Of a DNA stretch of 64,000 nucleotides, positions 17,001 through 25,436 are shown one piece after another. This stretch comes from Streptomyces profundus. GTDB taxonomy: Bacteria > Actinomycetota > Actinomycetes > Streptomycetales > Streptomycetaceae. The first letter of the stretch is position 1. The number at the start of each line of letters is the position of its first letter. The stretch covers positions 3,656,501-3,720,500 of the forward strand of contig NZ_CP082362.1 in NCBI RefSeq assembly GCF_020740535.1. Direction: 5' to 3'. Under the pieces are notes generated by a model that saw nothing but the letters and a program-made list of their open reading frames with translations, ran no database searches and had not been told where the DNA came from. Made by a program: the position numbers and the translations under genes.

Positions 17001-19451
17001 TCAGCCGCTGCGACGAACGGGCGTTGGACCGCCGTTCGGCGACACTCGTGGCACCCCCGAGCCGCCGTCGGGCAGCACCGCCACGAACACGGGAGCCCTG
17101 GCCCCGTCCTGGCCCAGGACATAGGCCTGCGCCCGGCCGACATGGAAGTACATGCCGCGCAGCTCCAGCGTGCCATCGGCCACCCGTTGGGCCACCCGCT
17201 CGTACCGCGCCAGATGATCCAGCTGCTGCATCACGTTGGCGAGGCAGAGCGCCTCGATGGGGTCGGCCTCCTGGCTGTCGTCGAGCCCAGGCGGAGCGCC
17301 GGCGGACAGCCGTTCCACACTGGGACGCGCGTGCAGCAGCCAGCGGCCGAGCGATCCGGGGGGCGCGGGCCGCTGCCCCTGATCCACCGTGTGCAGGGCG
17401 CGCATGGCGCCGCAGCCGGAGTGTCCGCAGACGGTGATGCTGGTGACGCCCAGCTCGGTGAGCGCGTACTCGATGGCGGCACCGACCGAATCGTCCCCGG
17501 CCTCCGCGCCGGGCGGGGGCACCAGATTCCCGATGTTGCGCACGGTGAAGAGATCGCCGGGACCGCTGGAGGTGATCATGCTGGTGACCAGGCGGGAGTC
17601 CGCGCAGGTCAGGAAGAGCTGGCCGGGGCGTTGCCCTTCGAGCGCGAGCCTGGCCAGCTCCTTGCGGACCACCGGCGCCGTGCGGCGTTGGAAGTTCCGC
17701 AGGCCACCGAGGAGTTGGTCCGGTGTTGTCCTGGAGGAGTCGACCGTGCCGGCCTCGTCCTCGCCGGCCGTGCAGCGGTGGTTGCGCCAGGACTGCCAGG
17801 GCGGACAGCGGTGCCGGGGCGTCAACTCGCCCCTGGACTGGGACAGCTCGCCGGGCAGCTCCGCCGTCCCGCCCTGGGCGCGATGGGCGGCACACCAGTC
17901 GTGGAGGGTCTCGTGGGCGGCGTGGTCGATAAAGGTGCTGTCGCACTCGACCGTCACCCTGGCCTTCTCCGGGATGTGGCTCAGCACCCTCGTCAGCCGG
18001 GGGACCGCGAGGAACGTCAGCTGGCCGCGCACCCGCACCTGATGGGAGCCGTCCGGGAGCACCTCCTGGCTGATCCTGGTGTGTGTCAGCCGGTGCAGGG
18101 CGACGGCCACCGCCATCGCGATGCCGATCCCGACCCCCTCAAGCACCCCGAAGAGCGTGACCCCGAGGGCCGTGGCCGCGTAGACCAGCACTTCGCGGTG
18201 CTTGGTGACGCTGCGGATATGGGTGATGTTCACCATCTGGATGCCGACCACCATCACCAGGGCGGCCAGGGTGGCCAGCGGGATCTGCTTCAGAAGCCCG
18301 ACCAGCAGGCCCGTCGCCAGCAGGACCCAGCAGCCGTGGAGGATCGTGGACCGTCGGCTGACCGCGCCAGCCGCGACGTTGGCCGCACTGCGCACCGCCA
18401 CTCCCGTCACGGGCAGGCCGCCGAGCGAGCCGGAGACCACGTTGGCGAAGCCCTGCCCGCGCAGTTCCCGATCGAGATCGGCTCGCGGCACCGGGACGCC
18501 GCCGGCCCGCTGCCTGGCAGCCGCCAGCTTGTCCACCGCGACGGCGGAGAGCAGGGACTCCACGCTGGCCACCAGCGTGATCGTCAGCACGGTGGCCAGC
18601 AGGCCGAGCACCGGACCATCGGGCAGCTCCGGCAGCGCGTGGCTGCTCCACGACGGCAGATCCACCCGGGGCACCCGTAGGGACACCAGCCAGGCGACGA
18701 GCGTGGCCAGCACCACGGCGGCCAGCGCGGCGGGGACGGCCCTGCGCGTCAGCCCACCGGCCCGCCCGGGCAGCCGGGGCCAGAGCAGCAGCACCGCCAC
18801 GGTCAGCCCGCCGATGGTCAGCGGGGCCAGCTGTGGGTCGGCCAACTGCCCCGGCAAGTCGGCGAGATTGTCGATCGCGGAGCTCTCCGGCTCGCCGCCC
18901 AGCACGATGTGCAGCTGCGAGAGGGCGATCGTGGCCCCGATGCCGGCGAGCATCCCGTGCACGATGGCCGGGCTGACCATCAGGGCTGATCGGGCCACGC
19001 GCAGGGCGGAGAGCGCGAGCTGGGTGACGCCGGCCAGGGCGGTGATGGCGCAGGTGGTGCGCCAGCCGTACTGCTGGATGAGATCGGCCGTGATCACCGT
19101 GAGCCCGGCCGCCGGGCCGCTGACCTGAAGGGGGGCGCCGCCCAGGGCGCCCACCAGGATGCCCCCGACCGCGGCTGCCACCAGCCCCGCCTGGAGCGGG
19201 GCGCCGGTGGCCAGCGCGATGCCGAGGGAGAGCGGCAGCGCGATCAGGAAGACGGAGATCGAGGCCGAGAAGTCGGCGCGGCGACGCTCGGCGGGCGAGG
19301 CGTCGGGCGGTCGAGGGGGCCCGGCGGATGAGTGCTTCTCGGCCGCTGGGGTCGGGATGGGCGGTGGCCCTGACGCGGCGCCCGGCGAGGGGATGGGCGC
19401 GGTCTTGTCATCGGGCTGGGTCGAGTCGGGAGTGGGGGCGCAGGCGGACAT
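17001..19451 (-). CDS. SulP-family transporter fused to beta-carbonic anhydrase
   Basis: 816 residues. After a Pro-rich cytoplasmic N-terminus (1-58) come about 10-12 membrane helices of the SulP/SLC26 fold (60-455), a STAS-like domain (about 465-535), a linker, and a beta-carbonic anhydrase domain with zinc ligands Cys616-Asp618 (TCADSR) and His677/Cys680 (CGHSGC). The fusion suggests bicarbonate uptake coupled to CO2/HCO3- interconversion. ATG 19451 has GGAG upstream. It is divergent from the deacetylase gene; the shared spacer holds a perfect palindrome at 19504-19526 that may be its operator. Confidence 0.93.
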   Translation of the reverse strand: MSACAPTPDSTQPDDKTAPIPSPGAASGPPPIPTPAAEKHSSAGPPRPPDASPAERRRADFSASISVFLIALPLSLGIALATGAPLQAGLVAAAVGGILVGALGGAPLQVSGPAAGLTVITADLIQQYGWRTTCAITALAGVTQLALSALRVARSALMVSPAIVHGMLAGIGATIALSQLHIVLGGEPESSAIDNLADLPGQLADPQLAPLTIGGLTVAVLLLWPRLPGRAGGLTRRAVPAALAAVVLATLVAWLVSLRVPRVDLPSWSSHALPELPDGPVLGLLATVLTITLVASVESLLSAVAVDKLAAARQRAGGVPVPRADLDRELRGQGFANVVSGSLGGLPVTGVAVRSAANVAAGAVSRRSTILHGCWVLLATGLLVGLLKQIPLATLAALVMVVGIQMVNITHIRSVTKHREVLVYAATALGVTLFGVLEGVGIGIAMAVAVALHRLTHTRISQEVLPDGSHQVRVRGQLTFLAVPRLTRVLSHIPEKARVTVECDSTFIDHAAHETLHDWCAAHRAQGGTAELPGELSQSRGELTPRHRCPPWQSWRNHRCTAGEDEAGTVDSSRTTPDQLLGGLRNFQRRTAPVVRKELARLALEGQRPGQLFLTCADSRLVTSMITSSGPGDLFTVRNIGNLVPPPGAEAGDDSVGAAIEYALTELGVTSITVCGHSGCGAMRALHTVDQGQRPAPPGSLGRWLLHARPSVERLSAGAPPGLDDSQEADPIEALCLANVMQQLDHLARYERVAQRVADGTLELRGMYFHVGRAQAYVLGQDGARAPVFVAVLPDGGSGVPRVSPNGGPTPVRRSG

Positions 19452-19503
19452 CTTCCGTCTCCGTCCGTGAGGGGAGAAAACCCCGGCGTTACTGGTGTTA
19501 TGG

Positions 19504-19526
19504 CATTTACCAAGTCTTGGTAAATG
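19504..19526. promoter_or_regulatory. Perfect palindrome in divergent SulP/deacetylase promoter
   Basis: CATTTACCAA and TTGGTAAATG arms with a three-base centre (GTC). It stands out as low-GC sequence in a high-GC genome and lies 53-75 bases before the SulP start codon, the usual place for an operator or -35/-10 overlap. No matching regulator is encoded next to it. Confidence 0.55.
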
Positions 19527-19712
19527 AAGGGTAATGCCGCGCAAAGGGCTGTACTAGAGCGCGCCCTCGTTTAGCCGCTGAATTACTCCGAAGGAGCGAA
19601 AAAGTCATGGGAACCGCTTGTCATACAAACATCTCTAAGGATGAGAGGAAGAGTTTGCGGCGATGCATCGCGAACCGGACAAACCGCTGCGTGATCAACG
19701 GGAGGACGCAAG

Positions 19713-20972
19713 GTGGTCAGACGTACGACAAGGCTGACGGCGACCCTGGTGGCGACGGGCGCGCTGGCCCTGGGGCTGGCGAGCTGCTCGGCGGAGAACG
19801 GGGCGGAGCCGGGCCAGGACCGGGGCGGCGACCAGGGGGAATCCACCCCGGGCGAGGGCGGCGACACGGGTCAGGACCCGGACGCGGACGACGCCGGAGC
19901 CGCGCCCCAGCTCATCGGCGACGGCTCCACCGCCGTGACCGGCCCCCAACCCGACCAGCCCCCGCCCCCCGAACCGCTGGCGCCGGGTGAGGAGCCGCCA
20001 CAGTTCGTGGTTTTCTCCTGGGACGGCGCCGGCGAGGACGGCACCGAACTCTTCTCCCGATTCCGCGAAATCGGGGAGCGGTATGACGCCGACATGACGT
20101 TCTTCCTCTCGGGTATCTATCTGCTGCCGGAGAGCGAGCGCCTGCGATACGAGCCGCCCGGCCATGTGCCGGGCGCCTCCGACATCGGTTATCTCTCCGA
20201 TGAACACATCGCCGACACCCTCGACCAACTGCGGCTCGCCTGGCACGAGGGGAACGAGATCGGCACCCATTTCAACGGCCACTTCTGCGGACCGACGGGA
20301 GTGGACAGCTGGTCGGTCGACGACTGGCGCAGCGAGATCGAACAGGCCAAGTGGATGGTGCAGAACTGGCGCAGCACCACGGGGCTCACGGACGCGGACC
20401 CGCTGCCCTTCGACTACGAGGAGGAGCTGATCGGCGGTCGCGCGCCCTGCCTGGAGGGCCAGGAGAACCTGCTGTCGGCCGCGGCCGAGATGGGCTTCCG
20501 CTACGACTCCAGCGGCAACGCCCAACAGGTCTGGCCCGGGCAGCGGAACGGGGTCTGGGACATCTCGCTCCAGTCCGTACCGATGCCGGGGCGGAGCTTC
20601 GAGACCCTCGCCATGGACTACAACTTCATGGTCAACCAGTCGGGCCCCGAGAGCGGCGACCCCGCCATGTGGCCCACCTGGCAGGCCCAGATGCACGACG
20701 GGTTGATCGCCGCCTTCGACCGCGCCAACGAGGGCAACCGGGCGCCGCTGATCATCGGCAACCACTTCAACCAGTGGAACGGCGGCATCTACATGGACGC
20801 GGTCGCTGACGTGATCACCGAGCTGTGCCCACGCGAGGGCGTGGAATGCGTGTCCTTCCGGCAGTTGGTCGACTGGCTGGACGTCCAGGACCCCGAGGTG
20901 CTGGACCGGCTGCGCGGCCTGGGCGTGGGAGAGGCCCCGCCCGGCGGCTGGGAGACCTTCCTGGCCGGCTGA
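19713..20972 (+). CDS. Secreted lipoprotein of the polysaccharide deacetylase fold
   Basis: 419 residues. A lipoprotein signal peptide ends in LGLASC (lipobox), followed by a 75-residue acidic/Pro-rich linker and a NodB-like domain. FSWDGAGED gives the first catalytic Asp region and NEIGTHFNGHFCG the His metal ligands. NHFNQWNGGIY near the end is the final His motif. It probably de-N-acetylates a surface polysaccharide, but some homologues have no shown activity. GGAGG lies 8 bases before GTG 19713. The 261-bp region upstream is unusually AT-rich and carries the divergent promoters. Confidence 0.87.
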   Translation: MVRRTTRLTATLVATGALALGLASCSAENGAEPGQDRGGDQGESTPGEGGDTGQDPDADDAGAAPQLIGDGSTAVTGPQPDQPPPPEPLAPGEEPPQFVVFSWDGAGEDGTELFSRFREIGERYDADMTFFLSGIYLLPESERLRYEPPGHVPGASDIGYLSDEHIADTLDQLRLAWHEGNEIGTHFNGHFCGPTGVDSWSVDDWRSEIEQAKWMVQNWRSTTGLTDADPLPFDYEEELIGGRAPCLEGQENLLSAAAEMGFRYDSSGNAQQVWPGQRNGVWDISLQSVPMPGRSFETLAMDYNFMVNQSGPESGDPAMWPTWQAQMHDGLIAAFDRANEGNRAPLIIGNHFNQWNGGIYMDAVADVITELCPREGVECVSFRQLVDWLDVQDPEVLDRLRGLGVGEAPPGGWETFLAG

Positions 20973-20992
20973 TCCCGAGCCGGGCGGAGGGA

Positions 20993-21976
20993 TCAGGCCG
21001 GCTGCGGACTGTTCGCCTCCGACAACACGAAACCGGGGTCGACCTGCGCCGCCAGGTCGGCCCCGGTTCGGTCGTTGCCCCAGCTCGCCGCGTTCTTCAG
21101 GTGGAAGTGCACCATCTGCTGGGTGTAGCGCTCCCAGTCCCGGTCCGGATAGCCGGCGTCCGCCGTGCGGTACATGGTGTCGAGCGCCGCCTCGTTGGCC
21201 TCCTCAAGCTCGGCGAACGGGCGCCGCACGCCGCGCTCCAACGCCCTGACCCAGTCCGAGTGCGCCAGCGTGACGAGCAGATCGTCCCCGATCTCGCTCC
21301 GCAGGAACGCGAGATCGTCCGGCCCCTGCACCTTGTTCCCGATGACCCGCAGCGCCACCCCGTAGTCCCTGGCGTACTCGCGGTACTGCCGGTAGACGGA
21401 GACGCCCTTGCGGGTGGGCTCGGCGACCAGGAAGGTCATGTCGAACCGGGTGAAGAGCCCGGAGGCGAACGAGTCGCTGCCGGCGGTCATGTCCACCACC
21501 AGGTACTCGTCGCGCCCGTCCACCAGGTGGTTGAGGCACAGCTCGACCGCGCCCGTCTTGGAGTGGTAGCAGGCGACGCCGAGGTCGTCGGCCGTGAAGG
21601 GGCCGGTGGCCAGCAGCCGCGCGGCGCCGTCGTCCAGCGGCACCGAGCGGGCGCACGCCGCGAACACCGGGTTCTCCTCGGCCAGCCGCAGCAGCCGCGA
21701 GCCCGCTCCGGGCGGGGTCGTCTTGATCATGGTCTCGGCCGACTGGATCCGGGGGTTGTCGCCGCGCAGATAGTCCTTGATCAGCGGGAGCCGGGCGCCG
21801 AGCGGGGGCAGGGCCGCTGCCTCCTCGTCGGCGAGGCCGAGCGCCACCCCGAGGTGCTGGTTGATGTCGGCGTCCACCGCGGTCACCGGGATGCGTCGCG
21901 CGGCCAGATACCGGACGAACAGCGAGGACAGCGTGGTCTTGCCGCTGCCCCCCTTGCCTACGAAAGCGATCTTCAT
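20993..21976 (-). CDS. ParA/CooC-like P-loop ATPase
   Basis: 327 residues of the SIMIBI class. MKIAFVGKGGSGKTTLSS is a deviant Walker A with the signature Lys (KGGSGKT), VTAVDADINQHLG is Walker A', and YLVVDMTAGSD is Walker B. CooC-type proteins mature metal centres and ParA-type proteins position cargo; the family here is closest to the CooC/arsenite-ATPase-like group with unknown client. Two in-frame ATGs exist (21982, 21976). A TACGCT box lies directly before the first and seven bases before the second, so the leaderless start is probably 21976. It converges with the deacetylase gene. Confidence 0.87.
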   Translation of the reverse strand: MKIAFVGKGGSGKTTLSSLFVRYLAARRIPVTAVDADINQHLGVALGLADEEAAALPPLGARLPLIKDYLRGDNPRIQSAETMIKTTPPGAGSRLLRLAEENPVFAACARSVPLDDGAARLLATGPFTADDLGVACYHSKTGAVELCLNHLVDGRDEYLVVDMTAGSDSFASGLFTRFDMTFLVAEPTRKGVSVYRQYREYARDYGVALRVIGNKVQGPDDLAFLRSEIGDDLLVTLAHSDWVRALERGVRRPFAELEEANEAALDTMYRTADAGYPDRDWERYTQQMVHFHLKNAASWGNDRTGADLAAQVDPGFVLSEANSPQPA

Positions 21977-22068
21977 GTTCATTAGCGTAGTGGCGGGCGA
22001 GGGGTGCCTTGACGCGGGGAGTGGAGAAGTCCACTCGAACGAGTCGACGATGATCGCTGGACTCGTCC

Positions 22069-22074
22069 TAGGCT
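22069..22074 (+). promoter_or_regulatory. -10 box of probable leaderless transcript (Fic-like gene)
   Basis: TAGGCT, eight bases, ATG 22083, without a ribosome site. The spacer upstream contains ACTCG-AA-CGAGT at about 22033-22044, a small dyad that could bind a regulator. Confidence 0.4.
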
Positions 22075-22082
22075 TCGGTGCT

Positions 22083-22973
22083 ATGAGCCCCTGGCCTTTG
22101 ACCGATTCGCAGACCGATCCTCCGAGAGATCCCCGGCGCGCCCCGCGGGCCGATCCGCTGGCCGCGCTGGCCGAACTGCCCGGCGTACCAGCGGCCGTGG
22201 CGGGCGTCCGTCAGGCGGTGGACGCCATCTACGGCCACCGCGTGATGCGCCGCCGCAGCCCCGAGGTGTCGGCCGAGGCCGCGCTGCGCGGCGCCCGCGC
22301 CTCCGCCGCGCTGGCCGGCGCGGACTGGCCGTTGGAGGAGGTGCGCCGCCGCAGCGACTTCGGGGCGACGGACGAGGCGCGAACGGTCGGGGCCGCGCTG
22401 CGGCTGACCGCCGAGGCCGGGGAGTCGCTGTCGATCTGGCCATCCTCCCCGCTGCGGGTGCTCGCCCGTCTCCATCTGGTGGCCGCCGCCGAACCGGCGC
22501 CGCGGGCGACGCGGGACTCGGTCGGCCGTCCCCGGCTGGCCGGGGAGGCCGTCGACGAGTCCGGCCTCGCCGAGCTGCCGACCGCGCCCGACGCCGAGGA
22601 GGTCGCGGTTCGACTTGAGGCCCTGAGTGCTCTGGTGGTCGCCGGCTCATCGGCGCCCGCCCTGGTCATGGCCGCCATCGTGCAGGGCGAGCTCCTCGCG
22701 CTGCGCCCGTTCGTCACCCACAACGGGCTGGTCGCCCGGGCCGCGGCGCGAGTCGTGCTGGTGGGCGGCGGTCTTGACCCCAAGGGGGTGACCCCGGCCG
22801 AACTCGGCCACGCCGAACAGGGGCGCGCCGTCTATCTGGACGCGCTGGGCGGCTATCTGACGGGCACTCCGGCGGGGGTCGCCGGTTGGATCGCGCACTG
22901 CGCCCGCGCGGTGGAGCTGGGCGCGCGCGAGTCGACGGCGGTCTGCGAGGCGTTGCAGCGCGGCGCGGCCTGA
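22083..22973 (+). CDS. Fic/DOC-like protein with degenerate active site
   Basis: 296 residues, all helical in appearance. The core region LLALRPFVTHNGLVARAAARVVL aligns by eye with the Fic motif HPFxxGNGRxxR, but the catalytic His is Arg, the GNGR loop is HNGL and the second Arg is Ala. AMPylation activity is therefore doubtful. Streptomyces homologues are often annotated simply as oxidoreductase or hypothetical, so the Fic assignment is mine from pattern and moderate in certainty. It is divergent from the ParA-like gene (107 bp) and converges with the HAD-IB gene. The 54-bp gap after it contains GCCGGCT three times. Confidence 0.65.
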   Translation: MSPWPLTDSQTDPPRDPRRAPRADPLAALAELPGVPAAVAGVRQAVDAIYGHRVMRRRSPEVSAEAALRGARASAALAGADWPLEEVRRRSDFGATDEARTVGAALRLTAEAGESLSIWPSSPLRVLARLHLVAAAEPAPRATRDSVGRPRLAGEAVDESGLAELPTAPDAEEVAVRLEALSALVVAGSSAPALVMAAIVQGELLALRPFVTHNGLVARAAARVVLVGGGLDPKGVTPAELGHAEQGRAVYLDALGGYLTGTPAGVAGWIAHCARAVELGARESTAVCEALQRGAA

Positions 22974-23027
22974 CGGTTGACAGTTGCCGGCTGCCGGCTG
23001 CCGGCTGACGGCGCCCTGGCGCGCGGC

Positions 23028-23879
23028 TCAGGTGAGGACGCGGCCGGCCCCCCGGCGGCGGTTGGCATACCACCACACCAGCCCACCGGCGGTGGCCGCC
23101 GCCACCGCGGCCGTCGCCACCAGCGCCGGCCGGGACGGCATGCCGAGGGACGGGACGCGCTGGCGCAGCCGCACGGGCCGTTCGAACGTCAGCACCGGCC
23201 AGTCCCGGCTCGCCGCTTCCTTGCGCAGCGCCCGGTCGGGGTTGACCGCGTGCGGATGCCCGACCGTCTGGAGCATCGGCAGATCGGTCACCGAATCGCT
23301 GTAGGCGTAGCAACGTTCCAGGTCGTATCCCTCGGACGCGGCCAGCTCGGCGATCGCCTCGGCCTTGGTGGGGCCATAGGCGTAGTACTCCACCTCGCCG
23401 GTGTAGCAGCCGTCCGCCTCCACCATCCGGGTCGCCACCACCCGGTCGGCGCCCAGCAGTTCGCCGATGGGCTCCACCACCTCGGATCCGGACGTGCTGA
23501 CGATGACCACGTCCCGACCTGCCGCGTGGTGCCGCTCGATCAGCGACGCCGCCTCGTCGTAGATGATCGGATCGATGACCTGATGCAGTGCCTCGGCCAC
23601 GATCTCTCTGACCTGCTGCACGTTCCAGCCGCGACAGAGCGCCGAGAGGTACTCGCGCATCCGCTCCGTCTGCTCGTGGTCGGCGCCGCCCAGCAGATAG
23701 AGGAACTGGGCGTAGGCGGTGCGGAGTACGGCACGTCGGTTGATCAGCCCGCCCTGATAGAACGACCTGCTGAAGGTGACCGCGCTCGACTTCGCGATGA
23801 CCGTCTTGTCGAGATCGAAGAACGCGGCGGTGCGGGGCTGCGGCAGGTTATCCACGCCCCGAGCATAAGGGCCCGCCAT
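23028..23879 (-). CDS. HAD-IB family phosphatase with C-terminal membrane anchor
   Basis: 283 residues. Motif I AAFFDLDKTVIAKSS, motif II VVIVSTSGSEVV, and the conserved Asp pair in YAYSDSVTDLPML define a SerB-like HAD-IB phosphatase. The last 35 residues contain a hydrophobic helix (LVATAAVAAATAGGLVWWYANRR) ending in basic residues, so it is tail-anchored. Homologues in streptomycetes carry the old label morphological differentiation-associated protein. The start is uncertain: ATG 23879 or GTG 23855, neither with a clear ribosome site. A DnaA-box-like 9-mer covers the second. Confidence 0.85.
   Translation of the reverse strand: MAGPYARGVDNLPQPRTAAFFDLDKTVIAKSSAVTFSRSFYQGGLINRRAVLRTAYAQFLYLLGGADHEQTERMREYLSALCRGWNVQQVREIVAEALHQVIDPIIYDEAASLIERHHAAGRDVVIVSTSGSEVVEPIGELLGADRVVATRMVEADGCYTGEVEYYAYGPTKAEAIAELAASEGYDLERCYAYSDSVTDLPMLQTVGHPHAVNPDRALRKEAASRDWPVLTFERPVRLRQRVPSLGMPSRPALVATAAVAAATAGGLVWWYANRRRGAGRVLT
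23848..23856 (+). promoter_or_regulatory. DnaA-box-like 9-mer near the HAD-IB start
   Basis: TTATCCACG, one mismatch from TTATCCACA. See the pair at 24230-24256. Confidence 0.35.
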
Positions 23880-24002
23880 TCGGCGTACCCTGGGGCGCGT
23901 GGGTTTGCCTGAGAAGGCTCTCGGGTACACCATGGAAGTCACGGATCGTTCGCGACCGTGCTAACCCGGCCCGGCTCCTCCCCCCCCGAGTCGGCCGTGG
24001 AA

Positions 24003-24037
24003 GACGACCCCCGCTCTCCCCCCCGGCGGGGGTCGTC
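24003..24037. terminator. 12-bp perfect hairpin in the HAD/Ssd spacer
   Basis: GACGACCCCCGC and its exact complement GCGGGGGTCGTC flank an 11-base C-rich loop. It lies about 125 bases upstream of the HAD start and 325 upstream of ssd. It may insulate the two divergent units or end an unrecognised small transcript. The remaining 23880-24362 spacer has no gene I can support. Confidence 0.45.
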
Positions 24038-24229
24038 GCCTGTCCGGATGCATTTTGCCTGGTCAGCGCCTTGAGCCTGCTGCTGGATCGTCCATGAGCG
24101 ACTCCTTTCGCCTCCGCCGCGTGAGGGCGTACCCCGGTGAGTTCCCCCCGGCGGGCACCCCGCACATAGTAACTCTTCGTGTTGGTGTGCTCTCGGCGTA
24201 TGCCGTTGTCCTTCTTATGGGTGACGGAC

Positions 24230-24256
24230 TTTTCCACAGGGGCCTGGTTATCCACA
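24230..24256 (+). promoter_or_regulatory. Pair of DnaA-box-like sites upstream of the Tad locus
   Basis: TTTTCCACA (24230-24238) and TTATCCACA (24248-24256) lie in the same orientation, 18 bases start to start, nearly two helical turns. The second is a perfect match to the classical DnaA box. Together with TTATCCACG at 23848 there are three such 9-mers within 410 bases. They lie roughly 110-130 bases before ssd and could sequester DnaA or regulate the promoter. Confidence 0.5.
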
Positions 24257-24362
24257 GATTTGGGCCGAGATCCCCATGACTGCCCGGATCGCGTCACCGT
24301 GAGGGCGTGTTGTCCAGGCGCGCTCGGCAACGGACCGGGCGCCCGACGCGAAGGGCTCCGCC

Positions 24363-25436
24363 ATGGCCGATTCCATTCTGATCCTCACCGAGGACGAGAG
24401 ACTCCTCGACGATCTCCTGCGCCTGTGCGCCGCCGCCGGCGCCGAGGCGGAGGTGGCGCATGGCGCCTCGCCGTCCGCCGCCCAGTGGCGCCGAGCGCCA
24501 CTGGTGCTGATCGGGGAGGATCGCGCCCGTGTCCATCCCCGCGAGGCCCGATGGCCCGCCAGGCGCGACGGGGTGCTGCTGGTGGGCACGGATCTGGGCG
24601 ACCAGACCGTCTGGGCCCGGGGCGTGGAGATCGGCGTCGAGCAGGTGCTGCGGCTGCCCGACGACGAGCCACGGCTTGGCGAGCGCATCGCGGACGCCGT
24701 CGAGCGCCCGGGAGAACCGGCGCTCACGATCGGGGTGTTGGGCGGTCGCGGCGGCGCAGGCGCCTCCTCGCTCGCCTGCGCGCTCGCGGTCACGGCGGGC
24801 CGCCAGGGGCACCGCAGCGTGCTGGTGGACGCCGATCCGCTGGGCGGCGGCCTGGACGTCCTGTTCGGCGGGGAGCGGACGCCGGGCTCGCGCTGGCCGG
24901 CCTTCGTCTCCGCCCGTGGCCGCCTCTCCGGCGCCGCGCTCGACGAGGCGCTGCCCACCCTGCACGGCGTCCACCTGCTCAGCTGGGATCGGCGGAGCGG
25001 CGTCCGGGTGCCGGTCGACGCGATGCGGTCGGTGCTGTCCTCGGCGCGCAGGGGCGGCGGGGTGCTGGTGCTCGATCTGCCCCGCGCCGTGGACGAGAGC
25101 GCCGCCGAGGCGCTCACCCGGCTGGATCTCGGTCTGCTGGTCGTCCCTGGCGAGCTCCGGGCGATGGCGGCCGGGCGCCGTGTGGTGGGTGCCGCGGGCG
25201 CGTTGGTGCGGGATCTCCGGGTGGTGGCCAGGAGGCGCCCGGCCGACGGACTGCCGGGCAGCGAGCTGGCCAAGCTGCTGGGCCTTCCCCTGGCCGGGGA
25301 GGTGCCGGACGAGCGCGGGCTGGCCACGGCGGCCGAGATGGGGGAGCCACCGGGCGCCAACCCCCGGGGTGCCCTCGCCATGTTCTGCTCCGGCCTGCTC
25401 GACCGTGTCCTGCCCACCGCCGGAGTCGGCGCATGA
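24363..25436 (+). CDS. ssd: Septum-site-determining protein Ssd (CpaE/TadZ homologue)
   Basis: 357 residues. A receiver-like N-terminal domain (about 1-115) is followed by a MinD/ParA-type ATPase: GVLGGRGGAGASSLACALAV is a deviant Walker A lacking the usual GKT Lys-Thr pair, HRSVLVDADPLGGGLDVL is A', and GVLVLDLPRAV is Walker B. This is the actinobacterial CpaE-like family that heads the Tad pilus gene cluster; the Mycobacterium homologue affects septum placement. GAAGGG precedes the ATG by seven bases. Its stop overlaps the tadA start (ATGA). Confidence 0.92.
   Translation: MADSILILTEDERLLDDLLRLCAAAGAEAEVAHGASPSAAQWRRAPLVLIGEDRARVHPREARWPARRDGVLLVGTDLGDQTVWARGVEIGVEQVLRLPDDEPRLGERIADAVERPGEPALTIGVLGGRGGAGASSLACALAVTAGRQGHRSVLVDADPLGGGLDVLFGGERTPGSRWPAFVSARGRLSGAALDEALPTLHGVHLLSWDRRSGVRVPVDAMRSVLSSARRGGGVLVLDLPRAVDESAAEALTRLDLGLLVVPGELRAMAAGRRVVGAAGALVRDLRVVARRRPADGLPGSELAKLLGLPLAGEVPDERGLATAAEMGEPPGANPRGALAMFCSGLLDRVLPTAGVGA

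Noticed and set aside
19607..19712. Short frame starting ATG 19607 with a GAAGGAG upstream
   Set aside because: It has a plausible ribosome site, but it continues into the deacetylase gene in the wrong frame and its translation turns to Gly/Arg repeats. At most it is a leader peptide.
24055..24279. Plus-strand 74-codon frame before ssd
   Set aside because: No ribosome site or recognisable domain. It covers the DnaA-box-like sites, which fit a regulatory spacer better.
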